A stretch of 64,000 bases of DNA from Hymenobacter sp. BRD128 (GTDB lineage: Bacteria > Bacteroidota > Bacteroidia > Cytophagales > Hymenobacteraceae): the NCBI RefSeq assembly GCF_013256625.1, contig NZ_CP053908.1, positions 2,294,001 through 2,358,000 of the forward strand, written 5' to 3'. Made by a program: the position numbers and the translations under genes. Positions 50,271-59,207 of the stretch are shown here, piece by piece. The number at the start of each line of letters is the position of its first letter. Position 1 is the first letter of the stretch. The notes beneath the pieces are model-generated. The model was not told the origin of the DNA and searched no databases. It saw only the letters and a program-made list of their open reading frames with translations.

Positions 50271-50975
50271 ATGTCCTATGCCCTATCCCCTGAGCTTGCC
50301 GTCGACAGCCTGAAAGGGCGCGGGCTGGCCGTGGGCACTGACCGGGCCAGCGCCGGACTCGGTGGCTCGCCAGGAATTCCGATAGACTTACGGGCCTTAA
50401 CCGCCGAGGCCTTCGGCTACTCGGGTCTGCGCCGCTTCCAGGTGCCAGCGGGCCAGGGTCAGCAGGGCAACGGCGGCTTCTACGCCACCCAGGCCGGGCA
50501 GCTGGCCACCACGGCCCCAACCAACATGTTCGGGCTGCCGGTCTTCCTGCAGGTCAATTTCCACGCGGCCACTAACCCCGTGACTTTGGACCTAGCAAAC
50601 GGGCTAGCCCTGCTCGACCCGATTGTGACGGTGGAGGCGCCGATGAATGTCATCAAAACGCCGATTCAGGGCCGCAAGGGCACGGTGAAAGAGTACATCA
50701 GCCAGGGCGATTACGGCGTGACGATTCGCGCCATCCTGGCCACCGATGTGCACGCGGCCGACCGCTTTGCCTATCCGCTGCCCTTGGTGCAAAAGCTGCG
50801 GGCGCTGTGTGAGCTGGGGGTAGCGCTGCCAGTGTCTGGCTTTTTGCTCGATACCTACGGCATCAAAAACCTGGTCGTCGAGAACGTGCGCTACGAGGCC
50901 TTGCCGGGCTTTGTGAACCTGCAAGCCTACGAGCTGCAATGCGTGAGTGACGACCCGATTGAACTGGCATTTTAG
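50271..50975 (+). CDS. DUF6046-like tail protein
   Basis: A 234-aa protein just after the tape measure. NPVTLDLANGLALLDPIVTVEAPMNVIKTPIQGRKGTVKEYISQGDYGVTIRAIL and YPLPLVQKLRALCELGVALPVSGFLLDTYGIKNLVVE fit the DUF6046 family seen in Bacteroidota contractile phages. The position suggests a tail-hub adaptor equivalent to LysM-type baseplate hub proteins. Exact function unknown. Confidence 0.7.
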   Translation: MSYALSPELAVDSLKGRGLAVGTDRASAGLGGSPGIPIDLRALTAEAFGYSGLRRFQVPAGQGQQGNGGFYATQAGQLATTAPTNMFGLPVFLQVNFHAATNPVTLDLANGLALLDPIVTVEAPMNVIKTPIQGRKGTVKEYISQGDYGVTIRAILATDVHAADRFAYPLPLVQKLRALCELGVALPVSGFLLDTYGIKNLVVENVRYEALPGFVNLQAYELQCVSDDPIELAF

Positions 50976-51020
50976 GTATAAGAATCTTGGATTGCTGCCC
51001 GCTGCGGGCCTGCTTGCATC

Positions 51021-52049
51021 ATGTTTACGCTGTCCTGCTTGCTGACCATCGGCTCGTTACCAGCGCTGAATTTCTGCCACGAAATCAGCATCGAAAGCGC
51101 GTGGGCGAAGTTCACCGACACGGCCGTCATCACCTTGCCGCGCAAGGTGAAAGTGGTAGGCTCGGGTCAGCTGCCTGACCTGATTTCGGTAGGGGACGCG
51201 GTGACTATTCAATACGGCTACGATGGCCAGCTGCGCACTGAGTTTACCGGCTACGTGTCGGAATTAAAGCCCGGCACGCCATTCCAGGTTAAGTGCGAAG
51301 ACCAAATGTGGGCGCTCAAACGCCTGGCGCTGCCGAGCAAATCCTGGCGCTCGGTGACGCTGCATGAGCTACTGGTCTACATCCGCGACCAGTCAGGCCT
51401 GAGCTTCGACATCCGCGAGCTAGGCGGGCTCACGGTGGGCAAGTACCAGATTAACCAAGCCACCGGCGCGCAGGTCTTCGACGACCTGAAAAAGCGCTTT
51501 GGGCTGAACTGTTTTTTTCGGCAAGGGGTACTGGTCGCTGGCCAGCCTTACGACGCGGCCACCGCCACCACGCACCGCTACGGCTTTCGGCAAAACATCA
51601 TCGACAGCGATTTAGCCTATACCCAGGCCACTGACGTGGCGCTGCACTTTCGCGCCACCAGCACCGACCCAAGTACTGGCAAGAAAATTCAGGTTGACGC
51701 CTCGGGCGTGGTAAAGACCAAGAAAGCCAAGGGCGACACGACAGCCCTGGTAACGGCCCTGAGCGCCGGCCTGGCCAAGGGCGAGCTGCGCACGCTCATC
51801 GGCCCGCCCGGGCTGACGGCTAGCCAACTACTAGCCTGGGTGCAGCAGGAGGCCGCCCGCCTGCAGTTCGACGGCTACCGGGGCGGGCTCACCTCGTTTG
51901 GGGTACCGCTGGCTGAGCACGGCGATATCGCCACCATCAGCGACCCCGACTACCCCGAGCGGGCCGGGGCCTACTACATCGACGCGGTCACTAAAACCTT
52001 CGGGGTGAATGGCAGCCGCCGCAAACTCAAACTCGGACCCAAAGCCTGA
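51021..52049 (+). CDS. Baseplate hub protein (gpD-like)
   Basis: A 342-aa protein. The start (SIESAWAKFTDTAVITLPRK) and VGDAVTIQYGYDGQLRTEFTGYVSELKPGTPFQVKCEDQMWALKR match the gpD/late-control-D or Mu gp44-type hub fold; LHELLVYIRDQSGLSFDIREL follows. The C-terminus (HGDIATISDPDYPERAGAYYIDAVTKTFGVNG) fits the same family. It should form the trimeric hub on which the spike sits. Its stop overlaps the spike gene (TGATG). Confidence 0.78.
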   Translation: MFTLSCLLTIGSLPALNFCHEISIESAWAKFTDTAVITLPRKVKVVGSGQLPDLISVGDAVTIQYGYDGQLRTEFTGYVSELKPGTPFQVKCEDQMWALKRLALPSKSWRSVTLHELLVYIRDQSGLSFDIRELGGLTVGKYQINQATGAQVFDDLKKRFGLNCFFRQGVLVAGQPYDAATATTHRYGFRQNIIDSDLAYTQATDVALHFRATSTDPSTGKKIQVDASGVVKTKKAKGDTTALVTALSAGLAKGELRTLIGPPGLTASQLLAWVQQEAARLQFDGYRGGLTSFGVPLAEHGDIATISDPDYPERAGAYYIDAVTKTFGVNGSRRKLKLGPKA

Positions 52050-52492
52050 TGCGTGACGAATTAGCCCGTTTTGTAGATAGCCGCATCCCGGTGCAAGTCA
52101 TTGGCGGCACGGTCGTGCGCGTGGACCAAACGCGCGCCGTGTGCGACGTGCAGCCCGCCGACGACCACGCGCCGGAATTGCTCGACGTGCAGCTGCGGGC
52201 GGTAGACGATGGCAGCTCCAAGGGCTTCGTGCTCTGGCCGGTAGTAGGCTCGCTCGTGTTGGTAGGCCTCGTCGAAAACGACCCCAACCACTGCGTAGTG
52301 CTGCAAACCAGTCGGGTCGAGGCTTTCACGCTGGCCAGCCAGACTGATAGCCTGGCCGCGCTGCTGGCCGACCTCTTGGCGGCCATCGAGCATCTCACCG
52401 TCACCACGGCCGTCGGACCCAGCGGCCCGCCCATTAACCTGCCTGCTTTTCAACAACTGGCCCAGCGGGCCGCCACGCTTTTCCGCTCCTAG
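52049..52492 (+). CDS. Baseplate spike protein (gpV/gp45-like OB fold)
   Basis: A 147-aa protein. The N-terminal half is an OB-fold pattern (GGTVVRVDQTRAVCDVQPAD then LLDVQLRAVDDGSSKGFVLWPVVGSLVLVG), as in the membrane-piercing spike of P2 (gpV) and Mu (gp45). The C-terminal part is helical rather than a long beta-helix, so the spike is short. It is coupled to the hub gene by TGATG at 52048-52052. Confidence 0.72.
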   Translation: MRDELARFVDSRIPVQVIGGTVVRVDQTRAVCDVQPADDHAPELLDVQLRAVDDGSSKGFVLWPVVGSLVLVGLVENDPNHCVVLQTSRVEAFTLASQTDSLAALLADLLAAIEHLTVTTAVGPSGPPINLPAFQQLAQRAATLFRS

Positions 52493-52494
52493 TT

Positions 52495-52713
52495 ATGCTC
52501 GATACCATCGCCGCCGAAAAGGCTGTTTTCGACCTACTCACCGACCAGGCCACGCGCACGGACCACTATGTGAAAGCTCGCCAGGATTTTGCGCATGAGT
52601 TGGTGGCAGTCATGGCCGACCTCATCCGCTCGGGCACGGTCACCGGTACCGTGACGACCACGGGCTCAGCTACCACCCAAACCGGCCCGCTCACGGGCGG
52701 CAAAATCGCTTAG
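52495..52713 (+). CDS. Small baseplate-region protein
   Basis: A 72-aa protein: a helical start (DTIAAEKAVFDLLTDQATRT), a second helix, then a repetitive Thr/Gly tail (SGTVTGTVTTTGSATTQTGP) that could form beta strands like a spike tip. It starts 2 bp after the spike gene. It might be part of the spike, but no family is recognised. Confidence 0.55.
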   Translation: MLDTIAAEKAVFDLLTDQATRTDHYVKARQDFAHELVAVMADLIRSGTVTGTVTTTGSATTQTGPLTGGKIA

Positions 52714-52714
52714 C

Positions 52715-53023
52715 ATGCTGGCCACCGACCTGCTACTTACCACAAACTATGACCTGGCCTTCACCGAGGCCGGCGACCTGGCCGTGGGCGCGAGCGATGC
52801 CCAGCACATCAGTCTGCTGCTGCTCACCAGCCAAGGTGAGTGGCGGGCCGACCCGCTGGTGGGCGTGGGCCTGCGCCAGTACCAAAGTGGGCCGCTGGGC
52901 CCGGCTGAAACGGCCGCCTTGCAGCGCGAGGTGGCCGTGCAGCTGGAGCGCGACGGCTACCAGGTGCTGGAAAATGACTTATCCAATCTGGCTGCGGCCA
53001 AGCTAAACGCCGTGCGCTTATGA
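52715..53023 (+). CDS. Baseplate wedge protein, gpW/gp25-like
   Basis: A 102-aa protein. LLTTNYDLAFTEAGDLAVGASDAQHISLLLLTSQGEWRADPLVGVGLRQY fits the gp25/Mu gp46 family, which carries an EPR-like motif and forms the sheath-initiating wedge of contractile baseplates. It is followed by an ATGA overlap with the LysM-like gene. Position and family agree. Confidence 0.75.
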   Translation: MLATDLLLTTNYDLAFTEAGDLAVGASDAQHISLLLLTSQGEWRADPLVGVGLRQYQSGPLGPAETAALQREVAVQLERDGYQVLENDLSNLAAAKLNAVRL

Positions 53024-53319
53024 GCCAGACCCTTGTAACCGCCGGCCAGTCGCTCGTCGATGTAGCCCTGCAGGAGCTGGGCAGCGTGGAAACGCTCTTC
53101 GACCTGGCCGATGCGCAAGGGCTGGCCATCACCGACCTGCTTACCCCTGGCCAGGTGTTGACCGTGCCCGCTTCGGTGGCTAGCCAACCGGGCATCGTGA
53201 CCTACTTCAGCCAGCGCACCCAGCGCATCAACACGGGCGATGAGGCGGTACCCGTGCCGCCGCTTAATGCGCAGCGCTATTTCTCCAACCTGTTTTTCAG
53301 CCCCGACACCTACGCCTAA
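53020..53319 (+). CDS. LysM-like baseplate protein (gpX-like)
   Basis: A 99-aa protein. Residues 6-50 (TAGQSLVDVALQELGSVETL; GLAITDLLTPGQVLTVPASV) are a LysM-type repeat of the P2 gpX kind, which links tube and baseplate hub. The rest is short and ends in FFSPDTYA. Its ATG overlaps the wedge gene (ATGA). Confidence 0.7.
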   Translation: MSQTLVTAGQSLVDVALQELGSVETLFDLADAQGLAITDLLTPGQVLTVPASVASQPGIVTYFSQRTQRINTGDEAVPVPPLNAQRYFSNLFFSPDTYA

Positions 53320-54413
53320 ATGGGACAATTAGCGATTGATATTCACGACGCGGCCACCGTTATCCCGCCCGCGCCCGTCACCGACCCGGCCCAACTCTTA
53401 ACCGGTCCGCAGCTGCTGGCCATCTTCGCCAGGGTGGAAGCGGCCGTGGCCGCCCTGGAGCTACGCGCCGCGGGCAGCGAGATTCACAGCGGAGCCGGCG
53501 CACCCGGCAACCTGTTCGGCAACGACCTCGACTTGTACGTGAACACCACCAACGGCGACCTCTACGGGAAGGACGCAGGCGCGTGGAGCTTCCTACTCAA
53601 CCTGCGCGGGCCGCAAGGGCTGCCGGGTAAGGATGGGGCCACGGGTGCCACTGGGGCCACGGGGGCCACGGGTGCTAAAGGGGCCACGGGTGCCGCTGGC
53701 CAGAACGGCAGCAACGGCAGCAATGGGGTGGATGGCAACCGCATTACGGCTCCGGCCGCCGCGCCCGCCCCAGCGACGGCAGAGTCGGCGACCTGGCTAT
53801 CGTGGCCACGACGGGCGACCTGCAGGAGAAAACCAGCACGGGCTGGGTGACACGCGGCAACCTGAAAGGGCCCGCTGGCAAGGACGGGGCCAACGGTACC
53901 GGGGGCGGCAGTAGTCCCTACACGCTACCCGTCGCCTCGGCACTGGCCCTGGGGGGCGTCAAGAGCGCGGGCGCGGGGCTAGTGGGCAACGTGGTAGTGA
54001 ACGCCGATGGGTCGATGAGTGCGCCCAGCGGCGGGGGCGGGTCGGCCAGCTTCCCGGCGCAGAGTGCGGCCACGAATGGCCAGTACCTGCAAAGCACCGG
54101 CGTTGCTGGTGCGGAGGCCTGGGCGGGCATGAAAATCGGCTACGTGCTGCGCTTTCTTAATGCTGACATGCAGGAACCGCTGCGGTTTTTTCGCGCGACC
54201 ACGCTCTACCGCATGGAGGTGGATGCCGGCATTGCCACGCTGAGCTATGCCATCAACGGGGCGGCCAGCACGCCGGTGCCGCTCGTCAGTAATGTGTGGA
54301 CGGGCAGCCTACAGATTCCAGCCAAGGCCAGCGTGGTGTGGAGCATTACTTATAATACGAATTACAACGAAGGCAATGTTGAATTGCTCGGCTACGAACT
54401 CTCAACCCCTTAA
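53320..54413 (+). pseudogene. Tail fibre with collagen-like repeat, split by one frameshift
   Basis: A fibre protein in two frames. The first (53320 on) has an N-terminal helix, GNDLDLYVNTTNGDLYGKDAG and a Gly-x-y collagen-like stretch. The second resumes as DGRVGDLAIVATTGDLQEKT and GNLKGPAGKDGANG, and continues to the TAA at 54411-54413. They join at the C4 run 53768-53771: one extra C gives one frame of about 364 aa. The repeated DLYGKD/DLQEKT modules are the usual fibre pattern before and after the collagen part. It may be a sequencing error or real phase variation. Confidence 0.8.
53608..53739 (+). repeat. Collagen-like Gly-x-y coding repeat
   Basis: About 44 codons that encode GPQGLPGKDGATGATGATGA and similar triplets, with GGGGCCACGGGTGCC-type units repeated in the DNA. 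Triplet repeats of this type can change length by slippage and so alter fibre length. Confidence 0.85.
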
Positions 54414-54431
54414 GCACTCAGCTCCTATACA

Positions 54432-55835
54432 ATGGCTCATAATTTTCGGATAGCCACTACCGGCACCGGCGTATATCTCTCAAAGGCTGGGGACGATGCC
54501 AACAGCGGTACTGCCGACGCCCCGATTAAGACGCTCAGCCGGCTGGCCACGTTCAATCAGACCGGCAGCGCTACCAGCGTAATTGGGACCGGCACTTACG
54601 TGCTGCCCAGCGATTGGAACGGGCGCTTTGGGACGTTTTTCGCGGATGGCATTGTGAAAATCCTTGGTGACACGCAAACCACGGCGCAGCTCATTGCCGC
54701 CAACGGGTCCTACGTGCACAACGTCATTTTCGATAAGTTTGCCGGGTTTGGGTTTCGACCCAATCCCTACGACGGCGATTGTCAGTATTTCGCCTGCATT
54801 TTCAAAGTGCTACCCGATTTTGCGGGGCAGGTCAATAGCAGCGCGACTTCTAACACCTCGTTTTTCGACTGTATTCTTTACGGCGTCAACGCCGACCTAG
54901 GCAAAAGCAACTTCAGCCGCTGCCTCTTCATCAATTGCACCATCACGGTCAGCTCCGTAAGTGATTCCTACATTGATAGCACCAGCGCCATCGCCGCGCA
55001 AAGCGCCAGCAACAACAACGTAGACCCGGGCTGCAACACAGCGGCGGGCCGGGGCCTCAATGTGGCGGGGGCGGGGTGGAGTCTCACCAGCCCCAGCGGC
55101 ATTCACGCCCTGCCGCTGTTCAACTCGCTGGTAAAAGAGGATTACACCTTGCGGGCATCATCTCCCCACATCCTCACTGGCATCGGCCCGGCGCAGTACC
55201 GCTACGCCAACAGTTTTTACGTGGAATACACGGGTAGCGCGGCGGATACGGCCAGCCTGGCTAATACGCACCTGCGCGCCACTGGCACGAACGTAGTAGT
55301 GCCGCTGCTCGACATCACCACCGGCAGTGAGGCGCTAGAGGTGAATAGCCAGGGCGGCCTGGTGCTGCAAGCCACCACGACGAGCGACGGCATGGCCAGC
55401 TTGACCACGGGCCGCATCCCGTTTGCGGACGTGGCCGACGAGATGACCGTAATGCTGCTGAAGGCGGGCCTGAATTTCGACACCAGCTACCCGGCGCTGG
55501 AAAGTCAGTTCAATTTTAACCAACCGGAAATATTTAACAACAACGTGCCCGACTTCAGCAACTACGCGCCGGGCACGGCGGGCCGCAATCCCAACCGCCT
55601 GAGCTACCGGATGCGGTGGAGCACCAAGCTCAATCCCAATGCCGACCTGGCGAATGTGAGCGACTGGATTACGGGCACGAAGTTCATTGAATTCGAGTGG
55701 AACCAGAAGCCTCTATGGAACCCGGCTACCGGGGTGGGCAATGGGGAGGCCGGTTATGACCCCGCCACGGGGGTACCCATCCAATGCACCTACTACCAGC
55801 TTGCCATCAGCCTGCGCAATAACTACTACCACTAA
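54432..55835 (+). CDS. Tail spike/fibre with parallel beta-helix domain
   Basis: A 467-aa protein. The start GVYLSKAGDDANSGTADAPIKTLSRLATF is the typical entry to a right-handed parallel beta-helix (pectate-lyase-like) with short repeating strands (FFDCILYGVNADLGKSNFSR, CLFINCTITVSSVSDSYIDS). The C-terminal part from about residue 265 is a second beta-rich domain. Such spikes bind or cut surface glycans in host recognition. No active-site residues can be named. Confidence 0.72.
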   Translation: MAHNFRIATTGTGVYLSKAGDDANSGTADAPIKTLSRLATFNQTGSATSVIGTGTYVLPSDWNGRFGTFFADGIVKILGDTQTTAQLIAANGSYVHNVIFDKFAGFGFRPNPYDGDCQYFACIFKVLPDFAGQVNSSATSNTSFFDCILYGVNADLGKSNFSRCLFINCTITVSSVSDSYIDSTSAIAAQSASNNNVDPGCNTAAGRGLNVAGAGWSLTSPSGIHALPLFNSLVKEDYTLRASSPHILTGIGPAQYRYANSFYVEYTGSAADTASLANTHLRATGTNVVVPLLDITTGSEALEVNSQGGLVLQATTTSDGMASLTTGRIPFADVADEMTVMLLKAGLNFDTSYPALESQFNFNQPEIFNNNVPDFSNYAPGTAGRNPNRLSYRMRWSTKLNPNADLANVSDWITGTKFIEFEWNQKPLWNPATGVGNGEAGYDPATGVPIQCTYYQLAISLRNNYYH

Positions 55836-55850
55836 TACCAGCTACCACCA

Positions 55851-56255
55851 ATGGCCTTCGATAAAGAAAGCGTGCCCGGTTTTTTCGGCTGGGCACCCCA
55901 GGGGCGGCGCGTGGTGGCCGACACGGCGGGCCTGTTCGGCTGGTCGGCCGGGCGGGCCACGAACCTGCTCATCACCTTTCAGGCGCCCGCCGGGGCTAGC
56001 GCGGTGCGCCAGCCCCTGACGCTGAAGCTGGAATATGCCGGCAATACCGTCCTAATTTCCTACGACCCGAATTTTCCGCGCCTCGAACGTCAGGTGCCGG
56101 CCAATACGCCCATTACCCTTTCGACCAGCAGTACCTATTACCAGCCCACCAGTGACACGTTCCAGATTGGGACGAACCAGGTACTGAGCCGCGTCATTCA
56201 ACTTGATTTCGGTGCACCCTCCGTGGCCACCATCCTGCAAAAACACTACTACTAA
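55851..56255 (+). CDS. Hypothetical tail protein
   Basis: A 134-aa beta-rich protein (RRVVADTAGLFGWSAGRATN then LLITFQAPAGASAVRQPLTLKLEYAG; STYYQPTSDTFQIG). It lies between the spike and the baseplate J-like gene. The pattern would suit a small adaptor or fibre partner. No family is recognised. The next gene starts right after its stop. Confidence 0.55.
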   Translation: MAFDKESVPGFFGWAPQGRRVVADTAGLFGWSAGRATNLLITFQAPAGASAVRQPLTLKLEYAGNTVLISYDPNFPRLERQVPANTPITLSTSSTYYQPTSDTFQIGTNQVLSRVIQLDFGAPSVATILQKHYY

Positions 56256-57083
56256 ATGGCCCGCACCTTCGCAGCAATCACGGCGGAACTCGATACCGCC
56301 AAAGCGGGCTTCCCAGCCCTGGCCCCGCTCAATTCGCCTAGCGCCACCAGTATCTGGGGGCTGCTGCGCTTCATCGTGGCCACGGCAGCCCAGACGCTGG
56401 AAACGCTCTGGGACCGCCACACGGCCGAAGTGGATGCCATCGTGGCACGGGCGGCAGTCGGTACGCCCGGCTGGTATGCCGACCGGGCGAAAGAGTTTCA
56501 GAAAGACGATGGCAGCCTGGCCGTGCAACCGTCCGGCGCGATTGGCTACGCCACCAACAACCCAGCGGCCCGCATCATCACCCAGGCCACGGCCAAGGAG
56601 AATAGTACGACCGGCAAGCTCTTCATCAAGGTAGCCAAGGCGGGCGCGGTGGCGGGTGCGCTCGCCCCGCTCTCAGCCCCTGAGCTGGTGGAGGTGAAAG
56701 GCTATTTTGATAGGATACGGTTTGCGGGCACCCGCCTGGAAGTGGTGAGCCGCGACGCCGACCGACTTCAGGTGAGCGGCACCGTGTACTACGACCCGCT
56801 CTTGGATGTGCCGACCGTACAAGCTGCCGTGCTGAAAGCGGCTCAGGCGTACCTGGCCAGCCTCGACTTTGATGGCCAGGTGTACGTGAGCCGCCTCACC
56901 GACTACCTGCAAGCCGTGCCCGGCGTGAAGGACGTGGCCCCGCTGCATCTGGCCGCACGCGTGGGCACGGCCGCCCCGCTGGCTTTTGACCGCCTTTACG
57001 AAACGCAGGCGGGCTACATTATTTTGGAAGACACGCCGGGCGCGGGTTTGCTCAACACCCTTCAATTCGTGCCCAATGCCTAA
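56256..57083 (+). CDS. Baseplate J-like protein
   Basis: A 275-aa protein. Its middle (GYATNNPAARIITQATAKEN; KAGAVAGALAPLSAPELVEVKGYFDRIRFAGTRLEVVSRDADRL) and C-terminal strand segment (YLASLDFDGQVYVSRLTDYLQAVPGVKDV) match P2 gpJ/Mu gp47-type baseplate wedge proteins. It overlaps the next gene by 8 bp, as gpJ and gpI genes often do. Confidence 0.72.
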   Translation: MARTFAAITAELDTAKAGFPALAPLNSPSATSIWGLLRFIVATAAQTLETLWDRHTAEVDAIVARAAVGTPGWYADRAKEFQKDDGSLAVQPSGAIGYATNNPAARIITQATAKENSTTGKLFIKVAKAGAVAGALAPLSAPELVEVKGYFDRIRFAGTRLEVVSRDADRLQVSGTVYYDPLLDVPTVQAAVLKAAQAYLASLDFDGQVYVSRLTDYLQAVPGVKDVAPLHLAARVGTAAPLAFDRLYETQAGYIILEDTPGAGLLNTLQFVPNA

Positions 57084-57573
57084 CGTGCCCCGCTACCGGG
57101 TAGATTTTGCGCGCCTGGCGCTGCTGCTGCTGCCCTCCCTGCTCAGGCGGCCCCGGCTGCTGGCGCTGTGCCAGTGGCTACTTACTCCAGTGGCCACCCT
57201 CTACGCCCGATTTATAAGCTACGAAGCCTACGTGCGCCGCGAGCTGAGCTACAACAGCCAGGTCCTGCTGTTTGAAGAGGCGCTGAACGACCACTACGAT
57301 GCGGCCGTGCGGCGCATCTACATCACGAACACCGATGTGGAGCTGCAACCCGTCTACGTCAACTTCGTGGCCGAAAACCAGCCAAATCCAGCGCTGTATT
57401 TCGTGGCCGAAAATCAGCCACCCGTCTACCTTTTCAACTGGGTGGAGTTCAGCCAGCAGGCCGATTTCATTGTGCACGCCCCGGCCATTCTTAGGCCCAA
57501 AGCCAGCCAGTTGCACGCGGCTATCAAGCGCCTCAAACTGGCCAATAAACACTACCTCTTAGTCTTTTTCTAA
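57076..57573 (+). CDS. Putative tail protein I-like baseplate protein
   Basis: A 165-aa protein from the ATG at 57076, within the end of the J-like gene. It has a hydrophobic start (LALLLLPSLLRRPRLLALCQWLL), ATLYARFISYEAYVRRELSY and a direct repeat of FVAENQP (FVAENQPNPALYFVAENQPP). Place after the J-like gene is that of gpI. Sequence support is weak, so the call is contextual. Confidence 0.5.
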   Translation: MPNVPRYRVDFARLALLLLPSLLRRPRLLALCQWLLTPVATLYARFISYEAYVRRELSYNSQVLLFEEALNDHYDAAVRRIYITNTDVELQPVYVNFVAENQPNPALYFVAENQPPVYLFNWVEFSQQADFIVHAPAILRPKASQLHAAIKRLKLANKHYLLVFF

Positions 57574-58410
57574 ATGAACACGCTGCAACTCGAAACCGGC
57601 GGGCGGCCGGTCGCCAACGATGATTTTCAAACGCTTCAGGACATCCATCAAGTGCTGAGCCTACCGGCGCTATTGGCCTCGGTTGGCCCCTGCGTGGTGA
57701 GCGGGTGCCGCGTGTACCAGACAGGCAGCCAGTACAACGTGGGCGCGGGCGTGGTGTGGGACGGGGCCAATTTGCTCGACTTCACGGGCCGCAGCAACGT
57801 GAGTTTGCCGGCCATGTTTGCGCCTGGCGCCGTGGTGGTGGTAGATGAGCGGGCCTATCAGACGGGCGGCACCAAAACCGCTATCAAAGGCCAGACGATG
57901 GATTTAGTGCCGTTACTAGCTGGGGCGCCGAACCTGGTTGTTAACACCTATGGCGCACTCACGTTGTGGCATCGCATACAGGAAAAAACACGTGGTAAAT
58001 TCGAGATTCAAACATTAGGCAGCGCGGCTTACGTGTCCGCCAACTACGACCATGACGGCCTGGGACTACCAGGCACCGAAGCCTGGGGCTGGGCGCTGGC
58101 CAACGGCCTGCATAACACCGATGACCTGCAGGGCCGCACCGTAGCCGGCCTGGACCCGGCCAACGCAGATTATGCCCTAGGCGCAGCAGGCGGGCAAAAT
58201 TCAATCACTTTAACTACGGCCAATTTACCAGCAAACCCGCCTAATACACCCGTGTTTTTAGCCTACACCGGCAATCCTAACGGTATGAACATCGTGCCTA
58301 GTGGTAACAATGGCTGGGAGGGGCGCCAAACCCCGGCTGGCAATGGCACGCCTATAGATACTCGGATGCCATACAGGGCGCTGCTGGTGCGCCAGTGGGT
58401 AGGATTCTAG
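57574..58410 (+). CDS. Tail collar/receptor-binding fibre protein
   Basis: A 278-aa protein. HDGLGLPGTEAWGWALANGLHNTDDLQGRTVAGLD and GAAGGQNSITLTTANLPAN match the phage tail collar domain of fibre tips, where the GQNSITLT loop is typical. The N-terminal 150 residues form the attachment part (TLQLETGGRPVANDDFQTLQDIHQVL). The DNA from about 57940 is lower in GC, as is common for variable receptor-binding ends. It is the last gene of the late operon. Confidence 0.78.
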   Translation: MNTLQLETGGRPVANDDFQTLQDIHQVLSLPALLASVGPCVVSGCRVYQTGSQYNVGAGVVWDGANLLDFTGRSNVSLPAMFAPGAVVVVDERAYQTGGTKTAIKGQTMDLVPLLAGAPNLVVNTYGALTLWHRIQEKTRGKFEIQTLGSAAYVSANYDHDGLGLPGTEAWGWALANGLHNTDDLQGRTVAGLDPANADYALGAAGGQNSITLTTANLPANPPNTPVFLAYTGNPNGMNIVPSGNNGWEGRQTPAGNGTPIDTRMPYRALLVRQWVGF

Positions 58411-58429
58411 GCAACTTACCTTAAAAGGT

Positions 58430-58458
58430 AAGCCCCGTCCCTACTGGCCGGGGCTTTT
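58430..58458 (+). terminator. Terminator of the late operon
   Basis: AAGCCCCG at 58430-58437 pairs with CGGGGCTT at 58449-58456, followed by a short T tract. It lies 20 bp after the last tail gene. Confidence 0.75.
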
Positions 58459-58467
58459 CTTTGCACC

Positions 58468-58617
58468 ATGTACACTGCTGCCCGCCTACGTCGTGCCCAG
58501 CGCCGCAATCGCCTGCTACTCTACGCTGCCGTAGGCCTACTAACATTGGCCGTGAATCGGTGCGTAGCCTGGCACGCCAACCCGTCAAAGCCAGTATCCG
58601 AGCCCCTGGCCAGCTAG
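58468..58617 (+). CDS. Small single-helix membrane protein
   Basis: A 49-aa frame (MYTAARLRRAQRRNRLLLYA followed by AVGLLTLAVNRCVAWHANP). A strongly basic N-terminus, one membrane helix and a polar tail. It starts 10 bp after the late-operon terminator. A similar small protein lies at 61125. Function unknown. Confidence 0.5.
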   Translation: MYTAARLRRAQRRNRLLLYAAVGLLTLAVNRCVAWHANPSKPVSEPLAS

Positions 58618-58631
58618 TATATTCTTAGGGC

Positions 58632-58895
58632 ATGACCTTCTACGCCTTCCGCCTGCTCTCGCCCGTGGTGCAGCTCTACTGGGTGCTCAAGCACGGCACC
58701 TTCCTGGCCCAGCGCTGGGAAGCCGACGATGAGGGCGTCAACCTCTACTACTGCGCCGACGAGGGCCGCGGCTTCTTTGTCGAGGTCGGCGTGGACTATG
58801 GTCAGGAGCAGCCGGTGGTACTCCGGAGCTTTGTGAGTAGCGTGCCGCTGGAGGATTACAGCTACTACGTGCGACTACCGGAGTTGGGAACTTAG
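58632..58895 (+). CDS. Hypothetical protein
   Basis: An 87-aa protein (MTFYAFRLLSPVVQLYWVLK and then TFLAQRWEADDEGVNLYYCA). It is a small beta domain with alternating polar and aromatic residues and no recognised family. It lies in the right-end cargo region and starts 14 bp after the 49-aa gene, possibly in one transcript. Confidence 0.55.
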   Translation: MTFYAFRLLSPVVQLYWVLKHGTFLAQRWEADDEGVNLYYCADEGRGFFVEVGVDYGQEQPVVLRSFVSSVPLEDYSYYVRLPELGT

Positions 58896-58903
58896 CCCAG
58901 CGA

Positions 58904-59161
58904 CTACAAGCCTCGCCGACGCCGGCGTGCAGGCATGTCCTCTTCGCGGGTCAAGGCCGGGTGCAGTTGGTGCTCGTAGTAGCAATCCCAGTGACCGTCG
59001 TCAATACGGTACACGGGCGCCTCGTGGGGCTGGCTGATGATATTGGGGACTACTTGCTTGCCGCGCCAAATGACACGCTGCATGGGCGCGCCCTGGGCCA
59101 ATTTCACGAAGCTGCCGATGACGTACTTAAAGAAGGGTTGTGGGCGACGCATGGGCGGCAT
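58904..59161 (-). CDS. Hypothetical basic protein
   Basis: An 85-aa protein with a basic start (MRRPQPFFKYVIGSFVKLAQ), a beta middle (MQRVIWRGKQVVPNIISQPH; APVYRIDDGHWDCYYEHQLH) and an Arg-rich end (PARRRRRGL). A strong AGGAGG lies 7 nt before the ATG, unusual for Bacteroidota, where such sites are seldom used. No family is recognised. Confidence 0.5.
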   Translation of the reverse strand: MPPMRRPQPFFKYVIGSFVKLAQGAPMQRVIWRGKQVVPNIISQPHEAPVYRIDDGHWDCYYEHQLHPALTREEDMPARRRRRGL

Positions 59162-59207
59162 AAAGAAGCCTCCTGGTAGATGGGGCTTCTATACAAAAAG
59201 AAAAGCG

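Noticed and set aside
53608..53739. Short tandem repeats that might look like a CRISPR or VNTR array
   Set aside because: They are in-frame Gly-x-y codons of a tail fibre with no spacers and no cas genes nearby.
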